Source: Stieleria marina
GTDB taxonomy: Bacteria; Planctomycetota; Planctomycetia; Pirellulales; Pirellulaceae
NCBI GenBank assembly: GCA_007741555.1
Contig: CP036526.1
Location: forward strand, 5,208,001-5,272,000
DNA length: 64,000 nucleotides
Reading direction: 5' to 3'
A program made the position numbers and the translations under genes. The notes under the pieces are model-generated. The model made no database searches and was not told the DNA's origin. It was given only the letters and a program-made list of their open reading frames with translations. Shown piece by piece: positions 54,029 through 61,772 of this stretch. Numbering within the stretch: position 1 is the stretch's first letter; the number at the start of each line of letters is the position of its first letter.

Positions 54029-54044
54029 CGCAATCAGTGCGCCA
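54029..54044 (-). promoter_or_regulatory. Candidate sigma-54 promoter for a single-domain receiver gene
   Basis: On the minus strand TGGCGCACTGATTGCG matches 9 of 11 fixed -24/-12 positions with correct spacing. It is 44 bases upstream of the start at 53985. Confidence 0.6.
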
Positions 54045-54384
54045 ATGACACCAACGGAGAACCCAGCTGCCATTTTCAGCTGCAAATTTCGCGGAGACCG
54101 AAGCGTTCTACTGGTCGTTAGCTATCTGACAGCACCTGCAAAATCCTTGGCGAGAACGGAATGCAGCCGAGCAGAGTTTTCGGTTCCGGCCTGCAGGGCG
54201 AACCGCCGTCCAGCGAGCTGAAATCGACCATGGTGGTGCCGATCAAACCGGCGTCGCTTGCGACGATCACGTGGTCTGTGCTCAACACGGGGCATGCTCG
54301 CCGCGGTGAATGGTGGCCGAAAACCCCCGTAGCGAATAACTAGCTTTCACCTCTTGAACCCCGCGTTTCACTCGGCTAGCTTTT

Positions 54385-54399
54385 TGAGAACGATTATCA
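54385..54399 (+). promoter_or_regulatory. Fur-like box upstream of the DUF1559-PepSY operon
   Basis: TGAGAACGATTATCA is close to the 7-1-7 Fur site (TGATAAT-N-ATTATCA), with a perfect right half and 5 of 7 in the left half. It lies about 140 bases upstream of the first operon gene. Nothing else recognisable is seen in 54045-54538. Confidence 0.55.
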
Positions 54400-54538
54400 G
54401 TAACCCTTGTTTTCGACGAAGCAGCAAGCCAATCGCCTTCTTCGGCGCTCTAGCCAGCCACGCTCAATCTCCCCACGGCAACCACCCTGCCTTGGCTGAT
54501 CCACTATCCGTGCGCCCCTCATAGCTAGAGCCCAAAAA

Positions 54539-55702
54539 ATGCCCGTTTCGTGTATTCCTGCGCTAATTCGTCGCCATCTGTCGACTTATTCTCGCGCCCC
54601 CATCAAATCTGCTGCCCAAACAACTGCTGCCCGAACAAACGCCGGCCCACTGACCGCCTCCCATTTGATTGCGGACCAGCCACGGCGGACCAAACAAGAC
54701 CGCCCCGGCTTTACCCTGGTCGAACTGCTTGTCGTGATTGCGATCATCGGGATTTTGGTAGGCCTACTGCTGCCCGCCGTTCAATCTGCCCGCGAGGCTG
54801 CCCGGCGTATGTCCTGCAGCAACAATATGCGTCAGATCGGTTTGGCTCTTCACAACTACGCGTCGGCTTACAAAGAACAGTTTCCCAACGCGGGATACGA
54901 CGGCATCGGCTACCTGAATGATTACTCGCCGCAAGCGAAGCTGTTGCCATTTCTGGAACAGCAAAATCTGAGCAACTTGATTGATTTCGATATTCAGATG
55001 GGGCACCCGGCCAAAGCCGATCTGCCGACCGCACTTCACGAAGCCGCCGCGACGATCGTGCCCACGTTTCTGTGCCCCAGCGATCCTGAATCTGCGAATC
55101 ATTCATTGACATTGCCGTCGGGTGCCGAAATTCAGATCGCCGGGACCAACTACGGAATGAATCACGGCAGTGGGATGGACGGCAGTTTTCACCCTGTCTA
55201 CGCCGGCGACGGTCTTTGCTGGGCCAACGCCAGGATCCGCTTTGCATCGATCCTGGACGGGACCAGTAACACGCTTGTATTTGCCGAAACCATTCGCGGC
55301 CCCGGAAGTGAAATGGCGAATCTGCCCAACAACTTGGCGACGTCGCAATCGTATCGTTCAACGCAAATCCCAAGCGATTACTTGGCCCAAATCGACTCCG
55401 ATGACTACGAATCGATTTTTGCAGCAACATCAACCTGGAATGGTGCTCGGCACGAATACTGGCTCCGCGGCACGGTCCCAAGTGGTCCACTGCTGGTCGG
55501 ACGTTTGCCACCCAACTCGCGGGTGCCGGATTTCAACTATCGCTCTTCCAAAATCAATTCAGCACGAAGCCGCCACACGGGAGGCGCGATGGCCGTTTTC
55601 GCTGACGGAAGCGTGCACTTCGTCACCGATTCCATTGACCGCGAAGTTTGGCATGCCAGCTGGACTCGCCACGGAAATGAAGTGGAGACGGTGACGTCGT
55701 AA
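54539..55702 (+). CDS. DUF1559 prepilin-like protein
   Basis: A 387-residue protein of the planctomycete DUF1559 family. A type IV prepilin-like signal lies at about residues 60-85: the [15 protein letters not shown] segment with cleavage expected between Gly and Phe. The typical [24 protein letters not shown] follows, and the late [17 protein letters not shown] block closes the domain. The leader before the cleavage site is about 60 residues, much longer than normal, so a start nearer the helix may be used; no in-frame ATG lies closer. It heads a four-gene operon with PepSY, DUF2271 and DUF4198 genes. Confidence 0.85.
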   Translation: MPVSCIPALIRRHLSTYSRAPIKSAAQTTAARTNAGPLTASHLIADQPRRTKQDRPGFTLVELLVVIAIIGILVGLLLPAVQSAREAARRMSCSNNMRQIGLALHNYASAYKEQFPNAGYDGIGYLNDYSPQAKLLPFLEQQNLSNLIDFDIQMGHPAKADLPTALHEAAATIVPTFLCPSDPESANHSLTLPSGAEIQIAGTNYGMNHGSGMDGSFHPVYAGDGLCWANARIRFASILDGTSNTLVFAETIRGPGSEMANLPNNLATSQSYRSTQIPSDYLAQIDSDDYESIFAATSTWNGARHEYWLRGTVPSGPLLVGRLPPNSRVPDFNYRSSKINSARSRHTGGAMAVFADGSVHFVTDSIDREVWHASWTRHGNEVETVTS

Positions 55703-56364
55703 TGAGTTCTGCCATTCCGTCGAACCAGTCACCGACATCGCAGAAACAGCTGAAACGCAAGCGTCGATCGATTTGGTTGCGGTTTCTGATTCACTCCCAC
55801 TGGATGAGTTCCGCGATCAGTTTGGTGGGCATCGTTTTGTTTGCCATCACCGGCATCACGCTGAACCATGCCAGCCAGATCGAAACCGAACCAACCATCG
55901 TGAATCAGGTCAGCGACCTGCCCACGCGATTGCAACAAGTCGTTAGCGATTCAAGCCACGACGAATCAGCGCTAGTCCCGCCAGAGCTTTCGGCTTGGCT
56001 GGCCGACCAATTCGACGTGTCCACCGCAGACCGACCGGCCGAATGGTCCGACGACGAAGTTTACATTTCGATGCAGGGTCCGGGCAGCGACGCCTGGATC
56101 GCGATTGATCGCCACACCGGCGACGTCGAATTTGAATCCACCAGCCGCGGCTGGGTTGCTTATTTCAATGACCTCCACAAAGCACGGCACACTCCCGCGG
56201 CATGGGTCTGGTTTTTGAATGGATTCGCAGTGGCAACGCTGGTGTTTTGTCTAACCGGTTTGCTGTTGTTGTACGAACGCGCCGGCAAACGCCGATCGAC
56301 TTGGCCGCTCGTCGGCTTGGGTTTGATCGCGCCCTGGATTTTGATCCTGATTTTTATCCACTGA
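55702..56364 (+). CDS. PepSY-associated membrane protein
   Basis: A 220-residue protein. The N-terminal helix (HWMSSAISLVGIVLFAITGITLNH) with its HSHW opening and HAS ending is the PepSY-TM pattern. A periplasmic part (about 60-155) contains EVYISMQGPGSDAWIAID and RGWVAYFNDLHKARH. Two further helices follow (AWVWFLNGFAVATLVFCLTG, WPLVGLGLIAPWILILIF). Such proteins often sit with TonB receptors or ferric reductase-like functions. It overlaps the DUF1559 gene by one base. Confidence 0.85.
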   Translation: MSSAIPSNQSPTSQKQLKRKRRSIWLRFLIHSHWMSSAISLVGIVLFAITGITLNHASQIETEPTIVNQVSDLPTRLQQVVSDSSHDESALVPPELSAWLADQFDVSTADRPAEWSDDEVYISMQGPGSDAWIAIDRHTGDVEFESTSRGWVAYFNDLHKARHTPAAWVWFLNGFAVATLVFCLTGLLLLYERAGKRRSTWPLVGLGLIAPWILILIFIH

Positions 56365-56372
56365 GAACACAC

Positions 56373-56943
56373 ATGAAACAAACAACCCTATTGGCGTTGA
56401 TCTTCGCCACGTTGACGATCCCCACGCCGATGTTCGGCGGAGCGATGTTCCCTGCATCGGGTACCGCCACGGCAGCCGAACCAGAACCGCGAATTCAAGT
56501 CTCGATCGCAATCCCAAGATTGAAAGTCTCTGATATACCACCGCCCCTACGTCGCGGTTTGGATTCAGGACAAAGACCGAAACGTCGTCGCGAACTTGGC
56601 CGCTTGGTATCAGCTGACCGGCGGCCGCGAAGGCGCCGGAACCAAATGGCTTCCCGACCTGCGGCAATGGTGGCGACGCAGTGGCCGCCGGCTGGAGCTT
56701 CCCGTCGACGGTGTTTCCGCTGCCACACGTCCGGCAGGCAAACACACCCTCCAGTTCGCCAGCGACGACAAGCGGATCGCGGCACTGAAACCAGGCGACT
56801 ACGAATTGGTGGTCGAAGCGGCACGCGAAGTCGGTGGACGCGAACTGTTGCAGATTCCGTTTTCATGGCCCGCGACAAAAACAGTTACGCAAACCCAATC
56901 CGGCAAGACCGAACTAGGCGACGTCTCGCTGACGATCCACTGA
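56373..56943 (+). pseudogene. DUF2271 gene with a single-base frameshift
   Basis: The ATG at 56373 begins a signal peptide and the first strand of DUF2271 ([14 protein letters not shown]). At about 56535 one extra A shifts the frame. The rest of the family reads on in the next frame ([52 protein letters not shown]) to TGA at 56941. Removing that base gives one continuous protein of about 189 residues. The unshifted frame stays open to 57038, so a gene finder may report a false 220-residue protein. Genes on both sides are intact. Confidence 0.8.
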
Positions 56944-57037
56944 TCCAACCCTTTGCCCTGCGGTTGCTGCACTGCCCTCAATCGCTCATCCACACTCCCA
57001 CCAAAATAATCCCACTCAATTTCTCTGGAGAAACCTG

Positions 57038-57841
57038 ATGTCTCGATTTTTACTTTCTGCTCTGTTGATCGCCTGTTTCGCAACGGCCAGCTTTGCCCAC
57101 AAAGTCTGGCTGCGTCCATCACAAACTCAGTTGTCCGGCGCCGAACCTTGGGTGACCGTCGACGCCGCAGTGTCGAACGATCTGTTTTATTTTAATCACT
57201 TTCCGCTCAGGCTGGACGGCCTGACCATTACGGCTCCCGATGGCAGTCCTGCCAAAAGCGAAAACCAATCGGTCGGCAAATACCGCAGCGTTTTTGACGT
57301 GCAACTGGCTCAACGAGGCACCTACCGAATTGCGTTAGTCAATCACGGTGTTTTTGCCAGCTACGAATTGGACGGGCAGCGAAAACGCTTTCGCGGCAGC
57401 GCTGCGTCACTGGAAAAAGAAATCCCCGCTGGCGCCACCAACCTGCGGGTCACCAAGAGCCTGGAACGCATCGAAACGTTTGTCACCAACGGCGCACCGT
57501 CCACTGAATCACTTAAACCAACCGGCAAAGGCGTCGAACTGATTCCCGTCACTCACCCCAACGACCTGTACGCAGGCGAGGACGCAACGTTTCGCTTGTT
57601 GGTTAACGGCGAACCGGTCAAGGGATTGGAGATCGAAATGATTCTTGGCGCGACACGTTACCGAAATGCCCAAGACGAAATGCATTTGACGACCGATGCC
57701 GACGGCCAGTTCACCGTGACACTGTCCCAACCCGGCATGTACTGGTTGGAAACGAGCACCGAAGACGATCGAACCACGGTCGCGAAAGCCAAAACCCGTC
57801 GACTGAGCTACGCAGCGACCCTGGAAGTCTTGCCGCAGTAG
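57038..57841 (+). CDS. DUF4198 exported protein
   Basis: A 267-residue protein with a signal peptide ([20 protein letters not shown]) and the DUF4198 layout: [18 protein letters not shown] at the mature N-terminus, a central [18 protein letters not shown] segment, and a C-terminal Ig-like part ([37 protein letters not shown]). DUF4198 proteins are periplasmic, possibly metal-binding, and often lie beside PepSY and DUF2271 genes and TonB receptors. It is the last gene of the operon. Confidence 0.85.
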   Translation: MSRFLLSALLIACFATASFAHKVWLRPSQTQLSGAEPWVTVDAAVSNDLFYFNHFPLRLDGLTITAPDGSPAKSENQSVGKYRSVFDVQLAQRGTYRIALVNHGVFASYELDGQRKRFRGSAASLEKEIPAGATNLRVTKSLERIETFVTNGAPSTESLKPTGKGVELIPVTHPNDLYAGEDATFRLLVNGEPVKGLEIEMILGATRYRNAQDEMHLTTDADGQFTVTLSQPGMYWLETSTEDDRTTVAKAKTRRLSYAATLEVLPQ

Positions 57842-57868
57842 CCATAGTCGCGTCGACTGATCAGATGC

Positions 57869-57903
57869 AAAACGCTGTCTTCGCCAAACGAGGACAGCGT
57901 TTT
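57869..57903. terminator. Terminator after the DUF4198 gene
   Basis: A perfect 11-base inverted repeat (AAAACGCTGTC at 57869, GACAGCGTTTT at 57893) with a 13-base loop. The stem begins with four A and ends with four T, so it could serve both directions, including the minus-strand ferredoxin gene that ends at 58045. Confidence 0.65.
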
Positions 57904-57960
57904 ATCCAGCACGACTCAGGTTCGAAGTCGGCGCAAACGATCCGATGGCCGATTGGCCCA

Positions 57961-58002
57961 GTTCGCTTCGACCAGTTCGCTTCGACCAGTACGCTTCGAC
58001 CA
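57961..58002. repeat. Three tandem 14-base repeats
   Basis: GTTCGCTTCGACCA occurs twice in direct succession, then once with a single T-to-A change. The array lies between convergent genes and looks like simple slippage. Confidence 0.8.
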
Positions 58003-58044
58003 ACTCGGGACGACGCGATCGCGTTAGCTATCTGGTTGGGCGCA

Positions 58045-58467
58045 TTAGCTTCCTGGTTGGGCAATGACGAGGTCATCGACGACGTTGCCGTCGACCAAGT
58101 GATCTTGGATGATTCGTTCGATGGCGTCGGGGGTACAGTGGCCGTACCAAATCCCATCGGGCATCACCGCCATGATCGGACCGCTGCGACAAATGCCGAT
58201 GCAGTCCATCTTGATGCGAATCGCGCCGCCTTTGCCGTCCAGCTTCAGCTCCTTCAATCGGCTCTTGAGATACTTCCACGACTGAGTCATTTGTTTCGCA
58301 CTGGCGCATTTCGACGTCTTGCGATCCATGCAAAAGAGAATCGTCCGCGATTGGCTCAATCCGAGCTTGTCGCACTTTTTGCGGGCCGATCGGAGGTTGG
58401 TCTCACCCAATGTCGTTTCGCCTAGAAAGTTGAGGTGGTGATGGTATTGACGATTTCTTCGCTGCAA
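58045..58467 (-). CDS. Thioredoxin-like [2Fe-2S] ferredoxin
   Basis: A 140-residue protein whose last 100 residues fit the thioredoxin-fold [2Fe-2S] ferredoxins. The cluster ligands are visible as Cys-x7-Cys (FCMDRKTSKC) and Cys-x3-Cys (DCIGICRSGP). GIWYGHCTPDAIERII follows the second pair, as usual for the family. It would carry single electrons in the cytoplasm. No ATG is available early in the frame; the TTG at 58467 is used here, and a later TTG or GTG is possible. A 58511 gene is divergent from it. Confidence 0.8.
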   Translation of the reverse strand: MQRRNRQYHHHLNFLGETTLGETNLRSARKKCDKLGLSQSRTILFCMDRKTSKCASAKQMTQSWKYLKSRLKELKLDGKGGAIRIKMDCIGICRSGPIMAVMPDGIWYGHCTPDAIERIIQDHLVDGNVVDDLVIAQPGS

Positions 58468-58510
58468 CTAGACTGTTGCTGTTGAGAACCATTGTCAATA
58501 AGCGAGACGG

Positions 58511-58837
58511 GTGCTTCAAGTGCGAAAAGAAACGATTCTGAATGTCTTTCCGGGTGCCGATCACAACCATCGGTTGGTCGTCGCGATTGAGCAGATCAAC
58601 AACGGCCCGAGCAACTTGATGCTACGTCAGGAGACGTTTACGCCTGATGTTGGATGGTTTGTGCAGAGCCAATTGCCGATCGAACCCTGCCAAGTCACCG
58701 GCTTGAAGATGGCATTAGCGGCGAGTCCGTCAAAGCCACAGCGATCCCCTATCGCTCCCACCGCCACTCAAGCAGTGGACGCAGCACCAGCAACGATCCT
58801 GCAATTTGGCGACGCTTTGGCCAGCCAAGCGGGCTAA
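58511..58837 (+). CDS. Conserved-looking small protein of unknown function
   Basis: A 108-residue protein beginning with GTG at 58511 or 58520. The first half reads as a folded domain (NHRLVVAIEQINNGPSN, LMLRQETFTPDVGWFVQS), followed by a Pro/Ala/Ser-rich linker and a closing ATILQFGDALA. No family identified. It is transcribed away from the ferredoxin gene, sharing a very short intergenic region. Confidence 0.5.
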   Translation: MLQVRKETILNVFPGADHNHRLVVAIEQINNGPSNLMLRQETFTPDVGWFVQSQLPIEPCQVTGLKMALAASPSKPQRSPIAPTATQAVDAAPATILQFGDALASQAG

Positions 58838-59084
58838 GAAAAGAATCTTTGGTGGGGCAGCCCTCGTTGGAACCGGCGAGGCAATGGTGCCCCTCGCTCT
58901 CAGCCGGAAGTTTCTTTATTGCGGGCTCGACGATTAGCTCAATCTGACCGCCCCATTTTCCACGCCCCCGGCCGCTTACGCGCCACGGCTCACGATGCCG
59001 ACCGTTGGGACGGCCGGGATCGCTTACCGGGTTCTGTGATCGCAAGCGGGGCGGATGCCCAGACGGCTGATTACTAGACAGATG

Positions 59085-59540
59085 CTACGCGGTCTTTTGC
59101 GATGATTTGGCACCGGCCGCTGCGCCTTCGGAATTGCGAAGCAGTTTGGTGTACTCGTCGACGCCATCTTGCTCTTCGGTCAAAATGTCTTCCAAGAAGA
59201 TGACAAGCGCTTTGTTGCCTTCTGCCATGTCGATAGCCTTGCTGTACATTTCGACGGCTTTGGCCTCGAATGCCAGGCTGAACTGCAGGACTTCTTGCAG
59301 GTCACGTGACTGCTTGACTTCGTTACGCGTTGCGACGGGAACTCCGCCCAACGCGACGATTTTGTCGCCGACACGCTGTGCATGGCCGAAGGACTCTTTC
59401 GCGTCGGCCAAAAACTTCTCGGCGTACACTTCTCGCCAGACGCCTTCGACGATGAAACCAGCTTGCGAGTACTGCGCAACGCCAGTCCATTCGTGTTTCA
59501 GGATTTCGTTGAGGTGATCGATGATGGCTTGGTCTACCAT
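59085..59540 (-). CDS. Bacterioferritin-like/ferritin-like protein
   Basis: A 151-residue helical protein from the ATG at 59540. It shows the ferritin-like four-helix pattern with metal-ligand candidates: Glu in HLNEILKHEWTGVAQY, ESFGHAQRVGD in helix 2, FEAKAVEMYSKAIDMAE in helix 3, and LEDILTEEQDGVDEY in helix 4. This fits bacterioferritin- or Dps-like iron handling. There is no heme-ligand Met at the expected bacterioferritin place that I can point to. The last 20 residues are Ala/Lys-rich. It lies near nitrate reductase and ferredoxin genes. Confidence 0.75.
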   Translation of the reverse strand: MVDQAIIDHLNEILKHEWTGVAQYSQAGFIVEGVWREVYAEKFLADAKESFGHAQRVGDKIVALGGVPVATRNEVKQSRDLQEVLQFSLAFEAKAVEMYSKAIDMAEGNKALVIFLEDILTEEQDGVDEYTKLLRNSEGAAAGAKSSQKTA

Positions 59541-59822
59541 TGGATTTCTTTGTAGATGGTTCTGGGTAAGGTGTTCAATCAAGCAACGATATCGCATTGA
59601 CAACCGCGCCAAAAGGTCAGACTCAGGGCAGTTGCGTGATTTGTGGCATTCAAGGGTGATGTTGAAACCGGCTCTCATTTGCAAGTCCGATCGCAACCTG
59701 GTGAATCATCGTCGTCGGATTGATGCAAGTGGGGCCAACGCAATCAGATAACGGGCACCTGTTCGCAGACCAAGATCAGTATGCGGCAGCCAGCGATTGA
59801 CGACTTAGCATGCCTTTGCTTG

Positions 59823-60146
59823 CTAGTGACCAACCGGCAGACGGTTGCGGATGATCTTGGTTGTGGGGTCGCCGGGCATGATTGTGTCACACCACATTTC
59901 ATTCTCGAAGACGTAGCGAACTTGAATGGCCTCGGCGTCACCAGCGGCGAACGCGGCAGCGGCTTGTGCCAGCGTGACGGTGGCGTCGGTCGCGGTTGAT
60001 TTCATTTGAACGTGCTGGACATCGGCACCCTCGGACAGGTCGGCGAACAACTGCATGACTTGATCCTTGGCCCATTCGGCTTGCAGGATTTCGGGAAGCG
60101 GCTCGTTGTTTTCGAGGTCTTCCAAGGTCAGTTTCTTGGCTGTCAT
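59823..60146 (-). CDS. 107-residue protein at the end of the nap operon
   Basis: Starts at the ATG at 60146, overlapping the stop of the ferredoxin gene (ATGA). The N-terminal half is acidic and helical (LTLEDLENNEPLPEILQAEWAKDQVMQLF, shown here only in part as LENNEPLPEILQ) and the C-terminal half beta-like (IQVRYVFENEMWCDTI). I do not recognise a family, and it is not clearly NapD. Its coupling to the nap genes suggests a role in assembling or regulating the nitrate reductase. Confidence 0.6.
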   Translation of the reverse strand: MTAKKLTLEDLENNEPLPEILQAEWAKDQVMQLFADLSEGADVQHVQMKSTATDATVTLAQAAAAFAAGDAEAIQVRYVFENEMWCDTIMPGDPTTKIIRNRLPVGH

Positions 60147-60991
60147 TCGCTGGGTAATCCGGGACGTGAGAAGGCGGGCATCAGCAAGATGGCGTTTTCC
60201 GGCGCGGGGCAAACGAAGCGGCACACGCCGCAGCCTGTGCAGGTATCTTGGTCGATCGTCGGTTTGCCGTCGGTGACAGCGATTACACCTTTGACGGGGC
60301 ATCGTTCGCTGCAAACGGTGCACGTGGTGTGATGATGGGCGAGACACAAGTGCTCGGTGACCTTGGCGGTTCCCATGATTGGTGGGATGGAGGCAACCAG
60401 CACGCCAGGTTCACACGATACAATGCAGGGAAAGTCTTCGCACATCATACAGGCGTTTGTGTCGGCTTCGATGACCGGTGTGCCTACAACGCTGCCAAGT
60501 CGATTGGGTGCTTTGACGATGGCGTCGTAAGGACAGGCCGTCATACAGTCACCGCATTGGGTGCAGCCGGCCAAGAATTGAGACTCGTCGATCGCACCGG
60601 GCGGACGATGCACGGGAATCGATCGCGCGAACGGTTTGCCGGTCAAGTTCGTCGGCGCGACCGGGTCGATGTTGATGCCGCCGATGCTGCGTGGCGGTTT
60701 CGTCGGCGGCTGTCCAGATTGGAATTCGTCCGCCTGGAAGTCAGGCAACCTTGTCACCAAACGCGGGAAACGCGAGGGCGGGATCAGCTTCCACAGCCGC
60801 CCTTGCAGCAAAGCACGACGGCTCTTGGATGGCGGCGCTGGCTTGAAAAGAAAAACAAACGCCGAAATGGGCCAGCGGAGAGCCGCAGAGAAAACCTTGT
60901 GTACCACGGTAGCATTGTCGACCTTGCTACCATCGGTGCCTTTGCGACTCTCACGGCTCTGCGTCAATTTCTTGCCCCGCTCACTTCGCAA
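60143..60991 (-). CDS. NapF/NapG-like polyferredoxin of the nitrate reductase operon
   Basis: A 282-residue iron-sulfur protein. The N-terminal SRRALLQGRLWK resembles NapF. Four ferredoxin-type Cys groups follow: CTQCGDCMTACP, CMMCEDFPCIVSC, CTVCSERCP and CTGCGVCRFVCP, enough for up to four [4Fe-4S] clusters. It would pass electrons towards, or help mature, the nitrate reductase. The first codon is TTG and overlaps the cytochrome gene by 11 bases, so the exact start is uncertain. It is the third gene of the unit. Confidence 0.85.
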   Translation of the reverse strand: MRSERGKKLTQSRESRKGTDGSKVDNATVVHKVFSAALRWPISAFVFLFKPAPPSKSRRALLQGRLWKLIPPSRFPRLVTRLPDFQADEFQSGQPPTKPPRSIGGINIDPVAPTNLTGKPFARSIPVHRPPGAIDESQFLAGCTQCGDCMTACPYDAIVKAPNRLGSVVGTPVIEADTNACMMCEDFPCIVSCEPGVLVASIPPIMGTAKVTEHLCLAHHHTTCTVCSERCPVKGVIAVTDGKPTIDQDTCTGCGVCRFVCPAPENAILLMPAFSRPGLPSE

Positions 60992-61772
60992 CCACTTCTA
61001 AGGGCGGCAACATCGGAACTGAATCTGCGTCGGGCATTTGATCGAGCGACGCCGACGGGGCGTGGCATTGGGTGCAATTGGTTCGCCAAGGGTGCGTCGA
61101 CTGCATTCCGGCCCATCCATTCGGTCCACCGTGACAGGCACTGCAATTCTGTCGCATCCACTGCGAATGAGGGATCGTGGGCGGCGCCCCCTGGTACGCT
61201 CGCTTGCCCTGTTTCGGTGCCGGCAAACCCACAAAGCTGGTTTGGACCGTGGCGTCCAAACTGCGAAACGGTGTCGGTGCCATCGGGGCGTGACACTGAA
61301 CGCAATTGCCCAAAAATTCATGCGACATCACACTGGCTTTTAAGCCCGCCATCTTCACACCATTGCCGTGGCAAGCGTAACACGCCGCATCGGTGGTGTT
61401 CTCTACCGGATGAGCAATGACGGGCGGCGCGCCGTTGAAAGCTCGACGCGACGCACGCAGCTTGCTCGATGCCTCCTTCTCTGCTTCGCTTTGTTCAAAT
61501 TTCGTGTAAAGATCGTACTGCGGTTTTGAAAGTGTTTGCGACATCGACTGCCAAGCCTTGGTAGGCCCCATCGGAGTGTCGGCGATTTGAGAGTAGGAAA
61601 CCGCGGGGATCAGCTTGGGATTCTTCTGGATCGTTTCGTGGTCCAACTGTGCGACCATTGCCGTGTCAAGCATCCCGTCAGGTTGAGGGACACCCTGCCC
61701 CAGACCAACGAAAAAACCAACCACCGCGACCGCGATCACGACGGACAGAAAAATGGTAGTCAGTCGGTTCAT
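60981..61772 (-). CDS. napB: Tetraheme NapB-like cytochrome c
   Basis: A 263-residue exported cytochrome with an N-terminal signal-anchor (LTTIFLSVVIAVAVVGFFVG). Four heme-binding motifs are present: CYACH, CVQCH, CSACH and CTQCH. They fall in two repeats, each opening with a NapB-like APPxIxH segment (APPVIAHPVEN and APPTIPHSQWM). NapB normally has two hemes, so this looks like a tandem duplication of the NapB core. It should pass electrons to NapA in the periplasm. The start overlaps the NapA stop (ATGA). Confidence 0.85.
   Translation of the reverse strand: MNRLTTIFLSVVIAVAVVGFFVGLGQGVPQPDGMLDTAMVAQLDHETIQKNPKLIPAVSYSQIADTPMGPTKAWQSMSQTLSKPQYDLYTKFEQSEAEKEASSKLRASRRAFNGAPPVIAHPVENTTDAACYACHGNGVKMAGLKASVMSHEFLGNCVQCHAPMAPTPFRSLDATVQTSFVGLPAPKQGKRAYQGAPPTIPHSQWMRQNCSACHGGPNGWAGMQSTHPWRTNCTQCHAPSASLDQMPDADSVPMLPPLEVVAK

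Noticed and set aside
57961-58002. Possible CRISPR array or iterons
   Set aside because: Only three direct repeats of 14 bases with no spacers; consistent with tandem slippage.
60248-61420. 390-residue plus-strand frame
   Set aside because: Antisense to the polyferredoxin and cytochrome genes, whose Cys motifs are clear.
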